DNA of 64,000 nt from the NCBI GenBank assembly GCA_964386865.1, contig CAYLUN010000005.1, forward strand, positions 62,001-126,000. The letters run 5' to 3'. Source of the DNA: CAYLUN01 sp964386865. GTDB lineage: Bacteria; Verrucomicrobiota; Kiritimatiellia; RFP12; UBA1067. The first letter of the stretch is position 1. Each line of letters begins with the position of its first letter. Under the pieces are notes generated by a model that had not been told where the DNA came from, made no database searches, and saw only the letters and a list, made by a program, of their open reading frames with translations. Made by a program: the position numbers and the translations under genes. Positions 7,509 to 16,020 of this stretch are shown here, piece by piece.

Positions 7509-8686
7509 TGGCCGAGCGCCGTCGCGGCGGCGTTTTGGAAGGCGCGGCGCACGTCCGAGGCGTCGGAGTTGGGGAAGTCGGCGCGCTGCACCATCAGGAT
7601 GAAGGCGCGCTGGCGGACGGGGTCGAGCCACGCCTGCGTGCCGAAGGCGCCGCCGTGGCCGAAGGAGCCGGGCGACAGCGCGGCGGTTACGCCCTGCGGC
7701 TCGCGTACGACGCACACGCCCAGCCCCCAACCGTTGCCATCGGTAAAGCCCGTCTTGAGCGTTCCGCTGTGCACGCGGGTCATGAGGGCGACGGACTCGG
7801 GCGTCAGGTAGCGACGGCCTTCGAACATGCCGCGGTTGAGGAGCATCTGGCAGAAGCGCGCGTAGTCGGGCGCGGTCGAGAAGAGCCCGCCGTTCGCGGC
7901 TGGAAAGTGGTCATGCTGTGCAGGGTCGATCCCGTGCCTGAACGCCGTCTCCTGGAGCGAGCCGTTTTCGCGCCGGTAAGGCTTGGCGATGCGCGCGAGC
8001 TGCTCGGCGCTCGGATAGAACGTGGTGTCCTTCATGCCGAGCGGATCGAAGAGACGCGTCTGGAAGAAGTCAGGAAGGGATTGGCCTGAAACGACCTCGA
8101 CGATGCGGCCCAGCGTGTTGATGCCCGACTGGCAGTACTGCCACTTCGTGCGCGGCTCGAACTGGAGCGTCTTGGAGGTGAAGGCCGGGATGAGGTCCGC
8201 CAACGTGTGTGCGGCGCCCGCCTCCTGCGGCGTGGCCTCAGCCATGCCGGAGGTATGGGTCAGCAGGTCTTTGAGCGTTACCTGCGCGGTCTTACCGTCG
8301 CGGGTCTTGAGGGCGGCCAGTGCGGGCAGGTACTTCGCCACCGGATCGTCGACGGAGAGCTTGCCTTCGTCCTGGAGCATGAGGACGGCCGTGGCCGTGA
8401 CGGGCTTGGTCATGGAGGCGATCCAGTAGAGGGTGTCCGGCTGCGCCGGGCGGCCGGCCGATACATCCGCGAAACCGATTGCGCCGAGGTGCAGGATGCG
8501 GTCGGGCGCGGCGACGAGCGTGACCGCGCCCGCGATTTCTTGCTGGGCGACGTAGTGGCGCACGGCGTCCGACACCGCGGTGATTTCGGGAAGGTCGGCG
8601 GCTTGCAGGCTCAGGCAGATGGGTACGGCTATCGCGGCGGCCATGCGCGCGCGGCAGACGTGTGGTGCAACGGCTTGGTGGGTCAT
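7505..8686 (-). CDS. serine hydrolase of the beta-lactamase/esterase family
   Basis: A 393-residue exported protein (signal peptide at about residues 12-28) of the class C beta-lactamase, esterase and D-aminopeptidase superfamily. The nucleophile motif SMTK is near residue 90 in YWIASMTKPVTATAV. The second motif is YCQSG, in the place of the usual YxN. The third is GHGGAFGT near 343. Within a glycan locus an acyl- or acetyl-esterase role is more likely than antibiotic resistance. I choose ATG 8686, with AAGGA 7 nt upstream; a longer frame would overlap the fucosidase gene. The gap to the fucosidase is 47 nt. Confidence 0.85.
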   Translation of the reverse strand: MTHQAVAPHVCRARMAAAIAVPICLSLQAADLPEITAVSDAVRHYVAQQEIAGAVTLVAAPDRILHLGAIGFADVSAGRPAQPDTLYWIASMTKPVTATAVLMLQDEGKLSVDDPVAKYLPALAALKTRDGKTAQVTLKDLLTHTSGMAEATPQEAGAAHTLADLIPAFTSKTLQFEPRTKWQYCQSGINTLGRIVEVVSGQSLPDFFQTRLFDPLGMKDTTFYPSAEQLARIAKPYRRENGSLQETAFRHGIDPAQHDHFPAANGGLFSTAPDYARFCQMLLNRGMFEGRRYLTPESVALMTRVHSGTLKTGFTDGNGWGLGVCVVREPQGVTAALSPGSFGHGGAFGTQAWLDPVRQRAFILMVQRADFPNSDASDVRRAFQNAAATALGQ

Positions 8687-8733
8687 GACGGAGTCCTTGA
8701 GTATGTGTGTGGAGGGCGGCGACCGGGGTTCGC

Positions 8734-10263
8734 CTAGGGCGCGAACTCGACTTTGAAGGCCACGGCGTGCTTGCAGGGCCATGCGGTTGGCTTTTGAATG
8801 GTCAGCGCCTCAGACTCTTGCTTCCACAAGAGCCTCTCACGGCTGCCCAGCAGGTGGACGTTCGCGACCGTGCGGTCCGACTTGGCGAGTGAGCGGATGG
8901 TCACGTCTGAAGTTGGCACACCAAGCGCGAGCACGTAGAGCGAGCGGCTATTCTTTGACTGCGTGAAGCGGAGATCCTCGGCGGTGAAGCCGAAGTCCTC
9001 TTTGAAGTGGCCGCCCGTGACCGTAGCCTTACCTTCGCCATAGACGCGCCACGGGCGTGTGTCATGGATCGCCTCGCCGTTGACCGACATCCAGGCGGCT
9101 AGGTCGCCCAGCAGCAGCTCGACCTCGGGGTCGATCGCGCCGTCGGGGCGCTGGATCACGTTGAGCAGCATGTTGCCGTTCTTGCTCACGATGTCCGCCA
9201 GCGTCTTGATGACCCAGTCCGCGTCGCGGTACATGCCGCCGGTGGACTTGGTTTTCCACTCCTTGTTGTAGAACCAGTCGCCGATTGAGGTGTCGGTTTG
9301 CCACGGCGCCTCCTTGATGCCGGAGAGCCCGCCGCGCTCGACGTCCTGCACGCCAATGCCCTCGACGTAATCGCCGTGTCCGGGCTTGGTGGTCCAGTCC
9401 TTCAGGCAGTACACCGCATCCAGCTTGCCGCCGTTCCTGACGATGTTCGCATTGTAGAAGTGGGCGAGCAGCCGCTGCCCCGTCTCGCCAAATGGCAGAG
9501 CGCCGTCGGAATAGAGCAGATCCGGCTGATACTGGTCAACGAGATCCGTGATGCGCGCCAGCCACTCCTTGTGCCAACTCGGATCCGTGCTGTACCACGC
9601 GGTGTCGTTGGTCGCGGCTTTCCAGTGATAGAGCTCCTGCCACTGCGGATCCGCCCCGTCGTAGGGCACGCCCGCCTGCGGCCCCTTCTTGTCCGCGCCG
9701 TGGCTCGGCTGCCACCACGTGAAGCTCGCGCCGAGGTGTTCGGAGACGCCGAACTTCAGGCCCTGCGCCGCAGCCGCCTTCTTCCACGCGCCCACGATGT
9801 CGCGTCTCGGCCCCATCTGCACCGCGTTCCACGTGTGATGCGTCGAGTTCCACAGATCGAAGTTGTCGTGGTGCACGCCCATGCTCACGAAGTAACGCGC
9901 GCCCGCCGCCTTGTAGAGATTCATCAGCCGATCGGGGTCGAACTTCTCGGCCTTCCACTGCGGAATGAGGTCCTTGTAGCCGACTTTCGACGGATGCCCA
10001 TAGTGCTCAAGGTGGTACTGGTACTTCTTGTCGCCCTCCTGATACATGCGCTTGGCGTACCAGTCGCCGAACATCGGCACGGACTGCGGCCCCCAGTGCG
10101 CCCAGATGCCGAATTTGGCGTCGCGGAACCACTCGGGGCAGCGGTACTGCGTGAGCGAAGCCATGTCGGGTTTGAACGGGCCCTCAGCGGTTACCTTCTC
10201 GGCCGCCCCTGCGCCCGCCGAGACCATGGCTAGCACAGCCACACACAGCTGACATGCGTTCAT
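8734..10263 (-). CDS. secreted GH29 alpha-L-fucosidase
   Basis: A 509-residue enzyme with a signal peptide ending near GAGAAEK. GH29 hallmarks run in order: WFRDAKFGIWAHWGPQSVP near residue 45, RYFVSMGVHHDNFDLWNS, RRDIVGAWKKAAAAQGLKFG, and LLYSDGALPF, which carries the likely Asp nucleophile. The closing catalytic-domain part is NMLLNVIQRPDG. A beta-sandwich forms the C-terminus. It retains configuration and releases L-fucose from fucosylated glycans. It sits 18 nt after the HzsA-like/SUMF1 gene in a minus-strand operon, which places fucose release at the centre of this locus. Confident on family. Confidence 0.92.
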   Translation of the reverse strand: MNACQLCVAVLAMVSAGAGAAEKVTAEGPFKPDMASLTQYRCPEWFRDAKFGIWAHWGPQSVPMFGDWYAKRMYQEGDKKYQYHLEHYGHPSKVGYKDLIPQWKAEKFDPDRLMNLYKAAGARYFVSMGVHHDNFDLWNSTHHTWNAVQMGPRRDIVGAWKKAAAAQGLKFGVSEHLGASFTWWQPSHGADKKGPQAGVPYDGADPQWQELYHWKAATNDTAWYSTDPSWHKEWLARITDLVDQYQPDLLYSDGALPFGETGQRLLAHFYNANIVRNGGKLDAVYCLKDWTTKPGHGDYVEGIGVQDVERGGLSGIKEAPWQTDTSIGDWFYNKEWKTKSTGGMYRDADWVIKTLADIVSKNGNMLLNVIQRPDGAIDPEVELLLGDLAAWMSVNGEAIHDTRPWRVYGEGKATVTGGHFKEDFGFTAEDLRFTQSKNSRSLYVLALGVPTSDVTIRSLAKSDRTVANVHLLGSRERLLWKQESEALTIQKPTAWPCKHAVAFKVEFAP

Positions 10264-10281
10264 TTCGCTCTCCTTTTATGC

Positions 10282-13200
10282 TCACTCTTCAATGACCACT
10301 CGAAATCCGACATCGAACACGCCCTGCCACGAGGCGTAGGCCAGCCGCACCGTTGCCCCCGCCTCGCGCGGCCGGCTGGCGAATGAGCCGCCGCGCGCCA
10401 CTTTCGGCGCGGCCGGATCGCAGCTGTTGCGGCCGTCGTCCTCGCTGTAAGGATACGCCTGATAGCTGCTGCGCGTCCACTCGCTGGCGTTGCCGACCAT
10501 GTCGTAGAGGCCCCACGCGTTAGGTTTGCGCTGCGCCACAAAGTCCATGCTAAACCAGTTGTCCTTGAAGCGCTCTTCGTGCAGCGGGTAGTTCATCTTC
10601 ACGTCGTACGGGTTGCGCTTCTGGATCGCGCTGCCTCCCTGCCACACCACGTGAGACGAGCGCACGTCCTGGTCCGCCAGGTTCGACCACGGGCTGAAGT
10701 CGTCATCCCGCCCGCCCCAGTAGAAGCGCGTGTCCGTGCCGCCGCGCGAGGCCCACTCCCACTGCGCTTCGGTCGGCAGCGCGGCTTTGACGTTTGCCGT
10801 CTGCGCGAGCCACTGGCAAAACGCCGCCGCGCGCTGCCAGCTCATGCGGATCGCGGGCTGGCTGCGGTGGTTTGAGATGTAGCCGGGGAACGTGTGGTCC
10901 TTGCCGTGCTGATCCTGATAGCGCGAATCGTGCTCGGGATCGAACGCCCGGTACTGGCTGTTCTTGACCTCGGTCTCCGAGAGCCAGAAAGGCTTCGCGA
11001 TCCGCACCGCCGCGCGCGGCTGTTCATCGGCGGCTCCATCGCGCGAGCCCATCACGAACGCGCCGGCCGGGACACGCACGAAGGCCATGACCTCGCCGTT
11101 GGGCAGCGTGACTTCCTTGCGCGCGGGCCCCAACGCGTCCTGTGCCGCTTTGGCCTGTTCGGCGGCGAGCGGGAAGCCCGCTGTTGCGAGCCCGTCGGGC
11201 TTGACCTCCGGCACCGGCTGCGGCGCCACGGGCGCGGGCGCACCGCCCGCCATCACCGTACGCGTCCGCTCGTCATGTTCGGATTCGGGGTCGGCTTCGA
11301 CCGCGGCAAACCGGCGGCTCAGCTCGATACGCCGCGTGCTCTGATTGTGGCCTCGCACTTCGGGCGGCCCCCACTTGCCGCGCCAGGGCGCGTTCAGGTC
11401 GATCCAGCAGTAAAGCGTCTCCCACGCCGTCGCGTCGAGGGTCACACCGTGGTGGCCCTTCTTAAGCATTTGCACCAGCACGCTGGTGGAGCCGTGCCAC
11501 TCGAGCGGATTGTGCATGGGCAGCTCACTCTCCGGCCCTGGCCGCCGCACGTATGGGTGGATCATCCGGTAACACTCGGTGGCATCCCGCATCACCAGCT
11601 TGATGTCCTGCCCCGGAACGCCACCCTGGTCCGAGGCTCGCGCCGGAGCCGTTGCTGCGTCGCCGTGGCAGCCGAGGCAGTATTTCTGGGCGACCGGCCA
11701 CACTTCATTTTCAAACCCGAACGGCCGCGCCGGGCCATTGAACGGGCGGAGCTGTTGCGGCGGCCGGGTATCCGCGACCGCGCGTCCGGAGACCACGGAT
11801 GAGCGGTTGTCTTCGTGACAGCCCATGCAGGAAACCCGCTCGCCCGGCATGCCGACCAGCCACGAGCGCATGAGCTGAAGCGCCGCGCCGTCCGCGTCGA
11901 GCGGCTGGAGCGAGACCGGCGTGTTCGCCGGGATCTCGAAGCACGCGGACCCGTCCGGTTCGACGTCGACCGTCCCGAGCAACCGCTTGATGTCCCAGCC
12001 CGACTCCGCCCGGTCGAGGCCCACCGACTCGTGGCCGCCGGTTCGCTCGTAGGCGAAGTGGTAAGAAAAGACGCGCAACTTTTTGACGGTGCCGCGCGGC
12101 ACGCCGCGCAGGCCGGGCCCGCTGTAGATGTCGGCGATGTGCACGCTGGCGGTTCTCGCACGCGGGTTGATGCGGTCGGGCAGGGCCGGCGGGCGCGGGC
12201 GTGCGGTCAGCGGAACCGGCTCCAGCAGGGCGCCGTCGCTGATCTCCGCCAGCCGAGTGATGTTGTCGAACACGTCGACGAGATAGAGGCCCCAAAGCCC
12301 GTCGCGGCGGGTCTTGGCTGAAACGAGGACGTGCTTGTCGCTCAGCGGGAACGGATAGACGAAGTACGGCCGCCCGCGCTGGAACTGGTTTTGTACCTGG
12401 CCGTCGCACACGTCGCCCTGCACGGGCTGCTCGAAACCGGGGAACTCCTGAATCATCCCCGTTTTCTCCTTGGGCAACACCTCGGCTTGGATGCGTAGCG
12501 GCGAGAACCCTTCCGGCCCCCAGACCTTATCCGGCGGGTCGTACTTGAACGGATAGGCTCGGGCCAGCGTGGGGTCGAGCAGCACCAGGCGGCCGATCTC
12601 CGAGTGGTCGTGGTGCCCGCTGACGATGCCGACCAGTTTATGGGGATCTCCGGGAACCGGACGGCATCCGGTCAGGCAGGTGGGGAAATAGGAGCCCGAC
12701 CCGTATAGCGCGAGCTGTCCCGTGCCGTCGGGGTTCATGGTCATCAGGATGCGCGACCAGTAGTGCGGGACATCGGAATACTCCCAGCGCGTGTAGACGA
12801 TCCGGCCGTCATTCATAACCGTAGGCGTGTAGTCGCTGTCTTGCTCGTAGGTGAGCTGGCGGAGCGAACCGGACTTGCGGTCCAGCAGATAGAGCTGGGC
12901 CATCGGCTTGGAGCCGTTCTCGCAGGGCAGCCCCTGATAGGCGGCTGTGCCGAGCAGGACGATCCGGCCGTCTGGCGTATAGCAGCCGTCGAACCACTCC
13001 ACGTCCGGCGCGTCTGTGGGCGTCACTTCGGTGACGCCCGTCCCGTCGGTCAGGCACTCGAACAGAGCCAGGCTCTTGTTGGTGCTGATGCCGGTGAAGA
13101 GCAGCAGCCGCCCGTCAAAATCGAGGTCGATGTCGCGGATCAGCCCGGTGCCATCGCCACGATAGACGCTTTCGATTTTCGGCGTGCCGCGCAACTCCGA

Positions 13201-13734
13201 AATGCGGACGATGTCGTTCTTCCACCCGGTCTTCCGAATCGTAACGTGGTTGTGTGAATTCAAGGCGATGAAGCCGAGCTCGCCGCGCATGTCCTGCCGC
13301 GCCTTCTTCGGATCCATCACGCGCCTCACGGCCAGGAGCTGGCCGAAATCGAGCAGGGGGTTCGCGAGCAGTGCCTGACGCGAGGCTTCGATCAGCGCTT
13401 CGGCTTCGCGCTGGCGGCTGGCATCGGCGCCCGACAGCGCCTGCCGCACCTCGTTGGTGCGCGCGGCCAGAGCGGCGATAGCCGCGCGGTGGCGCTCGCG
13501 ATCGTATGCGGCGCCGTGCGTCTTAGAGAGATCGTCAACGGCTCGCGCGGCCGCTTCGGGACTGAACCGGCTCAGGTCGTCCTGAAGCTGAGACAGGCGC
13601 TCGGCAGAGAGGCTTTGCGCCTGCTCGGAAGCAGACACCCAGCTTACGACGAGCGCCAAGGCTCCAGTCAGATAGAGCGACGCATGCGCCGAAGGTGTTG
13701 GCCGTCTTTTACGATGCAAGAGTTTGAAAAGCAT
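10282..13734 (-). CDS. HzsA-like beta-propeller, di-CxxCH protein fused to a SUMF1/FGE-like domain
   Basis: About 1150 residues. The N-terminus has a hydrophobic segment (YLTGALALVVSWVSA). A long helical part is followed by a propeller with RIVYTRWEYSDVPHYWSRI and GLWGLYLVDVFDN, as in hydrazine synthase alpha-like proteins of non-anammox PVC bacteria. Two heme c motifs follow: CMGCH near residue 634 and CLGCH near 684. From about 870 to the end is a SUMF1/EgtB/PvdO fold: FVRVPAGAFVMGS, PTEAQWEWASRGG, WGLYDMVGNASEWT, ARGGSF and VGFRVV. The region after ARGGSF (ASRPREAGATVRLAYASW) has no cysteines, so it is unlikely to be a genuine formylglycine-generating enzyme. ATG 13734 has AAGGGA 5 nt upstream and follows the dehydrogenase stop by one base. 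Confidence 0.82.
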   Translation of the reverse strand: MLFKLLHRKRRPTPSAHASLYLTGALALVVSWVSASEQAQSLSAERLSQLQDDLSRFSPEAAARAVDDLSKTHGAAYDRERHRAAIAALAARTNEVRQALSGADASRQREAEALIEASRQALLANPLLDFGQLLAVRRVMDPKKARQDMRGELGFIALNSHNHVTIRKTGWKNDIVRISELRGTPKIESVYRGDGTGLIRDIDLDFDGRLLLFTGISTNKSLALFECLTDGTGVTEVTPTDAPDVEWFDGCYTPDGRIVLLGTAAYQGLPCENGSKPMAQLYLLDRKSGSLRQLTYEQDSDYTPTVMNDGRIVYTRWEYSDVPHYWSRILMTMNPDGTGQLALYGSGSYFPTCLTGCRPVPGDPHKLVGIVSGHHDHSEIGRLVLLDPTLARAYPFKYDPPDKVWGPEGFSPLRIQAEVLPKEKTGMIQEFPGFEQPVQGDVCDGQVQNQFQRGRPYFVYPFPLSDKHVLVSAKTRRDGLWGLYLVDVFDNITRLAEISDGALLEPVPLTARPRPPALPDRINPRARTASVHIADIYSGPGLRGVPRGTVKKLRVFSYHFAYERTGGHESVGLDRAESGWDIKRLLGTVDVEPDGSACFEIPANTPVSLQPLDADGAALQLMRSWLVGMPGERVSCMGCHEDNRSSVVSGRAVADTRPPQQLRPFNGPARPFGFENEVWPVAQKYCLGCHGDAATAPARASDQGGVPGQDIKLVMRDATECYRMIHPYVRRPGPESELPMHNPLEWHGSTSVLVQMLKKGHHGVTLDATAWETLYCWIDLNAPWRGKWGPPEVRGHNQSTRRIELSRRFAAVEADPESEHDERTRTVMAGGAPAPVAPQPVPEVKPDGLATAGFPLAAEQAKAAQDALGPARKEVTLPNGEVMAFVRVPAGAFVMGSRDGAADEQPRAAVRIAKPFWLSETEVKNSQYRAFDPEHDSRYQDQHGKDHTFPGYISNHRSQPAIRMSWQRAAAFCQWLAQTANVKAALPTEAQWEWASRGGTDTRFYWGGRDDDFSPWSNLADQDVRSSHVVWQGGSAIQKRNPYDVKMNYPLHEERFKDNWFSMDFVAQRKPNAWGLYDMVGNASEWTRSSYQAYPYSEDDGRNSCDPAAPKVARGGSFASRPREAGATVRLAYASWQGVFDVGFRVVIEE

Positions 13735-13735
13735 G

Positions 13736-14821
13736 CTATCCCTTGTTCGCCAGCTCCTCGTCGAAGCAGACGGCGACTTTGCCGCAGTTCCCGCCGGCCA
13801 TGAGCGCATAGGCCTCGGGCGCCTGCTCCAGCGCGAAGCGGTGCGTGATGAGCTTGTCCGGGTGGATGCCCCAGCGCACCAGCCGCTCCACCAGCTCTTC
13901 CATCAGCCAGATGCTGGTGACCCACGAGCCGAAAATGGTCTTCTGGTCGTGGATGATGTCCGGGCTCGGATTGAAGTTCACCGTGCCGCCCTCGCCGATG
14001 AAAACGACCTTGCCCCACTTGCGCGTGGCTTGGATCGCGGTGAGCCGTCCCTTGTCGTTGGCCGAGCACTCGACCGCGCGCTCGACGCCCATGCCGCCAG
14101 TCAGCGCGCGGACCTGCGCCACGGCGTCGGGGCCGGCTGGAATGACGTGGTCGGCGAGTTTGAGCCGCTTGGCGATCCTCATGCGGGCCTCGCTCACGTC
14201 CGTGCCAATGGTCAGCGGCGCGCCCATCGCCTTGCAGAGCTGGAGAGCGGCCAGCCCGACGGGGCCTAGCCCGGTCACGAGCACCGCGTCGCTACCGCAG
14301 ATGCCGATCTTGAGCAGTCCCTCGTACACGGTGCCGAAGCCGCACGCGACTTGGGCGCCATCGGCGTAGCTGAGGGAGTCCGGCAGCAAGACGAGGTCTT
14401 TCTCCTCAGCCACGATGTAGGGTGCCATGCCGCCGTTGCGCTGCCAGCCATAGGCCTTGCGGAACTTCTCGCTGGAGCAGGAGATCATGTAGCCGCGCCG
14501 GCAGTCGTTGCAGACGCCGCAGCCCGAGATGTGGTACACGACCACGCGGTCGCCCTCTTTGAAGCGGCGCATGCCGGGCCCGCACTTCACGATTTGTCCG
14601 GCCGGCTCGTGCCCCGCGACCATCCCCTTCTGATAGCCTTCGGGCCCCTTGCCCAAATGCTCGTGGTAGATGCAGCGGATGTCCGACCCGCAGATGGTGC
14701 AAGCCTTGGTCTTCAGCAGGACTTCGCCGTGCCCCGGCTCGGGAACCGGATACTTCTGGAACTTCACCGTGCTGTCGCCCGGCAGGTACGCGCCCGTCAT
14801 GGTTTTCGGAATCTTGCTCAT
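13736..14821 (-). CDS. zinc-dependent medium-chain alcohol/polyol dehydrogenase
   Basis: A 361-residue cytoplasmic NAD(P)-dependent dehydrogenase. The catalytic zinc ligands are in TICGSD and AGHEPAG. The structural zinc loop GCGVCNDCRRGYMISC carries four cysteines. The nucleotide-binding glycines are in VLVTGLGPVGLAALQL. It is most like sugar or polyol dehydrogenases, and oxidation of a released sugar such as L-fucose is a context-based guess. AAAGGAG precedes the ATG. It is the second gene of the minus-strand operon, with the HzsA-like gene starting one base after its stop, so the two are almost certainly co-translated. Confidence 0.88.
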   Translation of the reverse strand: MSKIPKTMTGAYLPGDSTVKFQKYPVPEPGHGEVLLKTKACTICGSDIRCIYHEHLGKGPEGYQKGMVAGHEPAGQIVKCGPGMRRFKEGDRVVVYHISGCGVCNDCRRGYMISCSSEKFRKAYGWQRNGGMAPYIVAEEKDLVLLPDSLSYADGAQVACGFGTVYEGLLKIGICGSDAVLVTGLGPVGLAALQLCKAMGAPLTIGTDVSEARMRIAKRLKLADHVIPAGPDAVAQVRALTGGMGVERAVECSANDKGRLTAIQATRKWGKVVFIGEGGTVNFNPSPDIIHDQKTIFGSWVTSIWLMEELVERLVRWGIHPDKLITHRFALEQAPEAYALMAGGNCGKVAVCFDEELANKG

Positions 14822-14843
14822 ATAGCTCCTTTATACAGAATGA

Positions 14844-14932
14844 AACGCTCAACATCCAACGTTCAACGTTCAACGCTCAAGTTGATTCTCTCCTCGCTTC
14901 AGAGTTGAAAGTTGAGCGTTCAGCGTTGAGCG
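14844..14932. repeat. inverted arrays of a GTTGAGC/GCTCAAC heptamer
   Basis: The left arm (about 14844-14880) is five AAC-headed heptamers such as AACGCTC and AACGTTC. The right arm (about 14904-14932) is the complementary series GTTGAAA, GTTGAGC, GTTCAGC, GTTGAGC. The arms can fold into a long imperfect hairpin in the 114-nt gap between the aldo/keto reductase stop and the dehydrogenase start (both minus strand). The same heptamer occurs inside mfd at 30242-30283. Confidence 0.85.
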
Positions 14933-14935
14933 CTA

Positions 14936-15958
14936 TTATCGCATAATCACGCCGTCCTCGTCCCACAGCGCCTCCCACGTCAGGCCCTCGCGCCACAGGA
15001 AGACCTGGCCCTTGATCAGGCGGCAGCCCTTTTCGATGCGCGAAAGGTCTCGCATGTCCGCGTCGGTGAGGCGCGCGGCGTCGACGGCGGCCTGCAGGTT
15101 GGCCAGCAGCTGGTGTCGCTTCACCGCGAAGGGGATCGTCACCGCGCCGCGCTTGACCGCCCACATGATGCAGACAACCGCGGGGTGCACGCCGAGCCGC
15201 TGCGCGACGCGCAGGATGACCGGATCCTCCAATTCGCAGGTGTCCTCCGGCGTGCGGTCGCGCTCCGGCCGCGAGGGCGAGCCGATGGGGCAGAAGCCGA
15301 TAGGCTGTATGCCGCTCGCGACCAAGAAGTCATAAAGCGCCTGCTGCTGGAAGTGCGGGTGCAGCTCCAGCTCGTTCACGGCGGGCTTCACGCGGCAGTC
15401 GCGCAGGAGCAGCGTCAGCTTGGGAATCGTCATGTTGGACGTGCCGATGGTTCGGACAAGGCCCAGCCGAACCAGCTCCTCCAGCTGCGACCACGCCCGC
15501 ATGTAGGCCTCGTGGATGTAGGGCTTGGCGTTCGGGTTGTGGTAGTCGCCCGCGCACCCCTTGGGATGGAAGTTCGGGAAAGGCCAGTGGACGAGGTAGA
15601 GGTCGAGGTAGTCGAGCCCGAGGTCGTGGAGCGACTGCTTGCAGGAGGCGATCACCTCGCCGTCTCCGTGTCGGTCGTTCCAGACTTTGGAGGTGATCCA
15701 GAGGCCCTCGCGCCGGACGCCGGAAGCCGTCACCTTTTTCAGCGCCGCGCCGACTTGCGCCTCGTTGCCGTAGACCGAGGCGCAGTCGAAGTGCCGGTAG
15801 CCGAGGCCGGCGGCCTCGACCACGGCGGCGGCCACCGTCTCCGCATTGTATTTGTCCGAGCCGAACGTGCCCATGCCCACGACGGGCATCTTCGCGCCGT
15901 TCGCGAGCGCGCGGGTGGGGACGAGGGCCGGGTCGAGAAGAGCGTTGTTCTGAATCAT
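14936..15958 (-). CDS. aldo/keto reductase
   Basis: A 340-residue NADPH-dependent reductase of the aldo/keto reductase superfamily with an intact tetrad: Asp and Tyr in HFDCASVYGNE, Lys in ITSKVWND, and His in YLVHWPFP. Also visible are the family start VPTRALANGAKMPVVGMG and the C-terminal cofactor region VKRGAVTIPFAVKRHQ. No signal peptide, so it acts in the cytoplasm. It is the first gene of the minus-strand operon, with AAGGA 7 nt before its ATG, and is divergent from the AraC regulator with 62 bp between. It probably reduces or interconverts carbonyl forms of released sugars. Confidence 0.88.
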   Translation of the reverse strand: MIQNNALLDPALVPTRALANGAKMPVVGMGTFGSDKYNAETVAAAVVEAAGLGYRHFDCASVYGNEAQVGAALKKVTASGVRREGLWITSKVWNDRHGDGEVIASCKQSLHDLGLDYLDLYLVHWPFPNFHPKGCAGDYHNPNAKPYIHEAYMRAWSQLEELVRLGLVRTIGTSNMTIPKLTLLLRDCRVKPAVNELELHPHFQQQALYDFLVASGIQPIGFCPIGSPSRPERDRTPEDTCELEDPVILRVAQRLGVHPAVVCIMWAVKRGAVTIPFAVKRHQLLANLQAAVDAARLTDADMRDLSRIEKGCRLIKGQVFLWREGLTWEALWDEDGVIMR

Positions 15959-16020
15959 GTCGATTTCCTTCGTGCAGTCGAGACATACAAGCTCTGTACG
16001 TCAATTCGAAATATTACGGT
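15959..16020. promoter_or_regulatory. divergent control region between the reductase operon and araC-type gene
   Basis: Sixty-two bases hold both promoters. On the minus strand TTGACG (complement of 15999-16004) is a good -35, but no convincing -10 lies 16-18 nt downstream, which fits an activator-dependent promoter. A small dyad TACA-N5-TGTA lies at 15986-15998 and is a possible operator half. The AraC protein encoded next door is the obvious candidate ligand. Confidence 0.4.

Noticed and set aside
7505..8686. Antibiotic-resistance beta-lactamase
   Set aside because: The SxxK superfamily is shared with esterases and peptidases. The second motif is YCQ rather than YxN and the gene is in a glycan operon.
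10282..11120. Formylglycine-generating enzyme for the sulfatases
   Set aside because: The SUMF1-like domain lacks cysteines in the catalytic region.
10282..13734. Hydrazine synthase / anammox function
   Set aside because: Only the propeller and heme motifs are similar. There are no HzsB/C, Hdh or other anammox genes, and the context is glycan breakdown.
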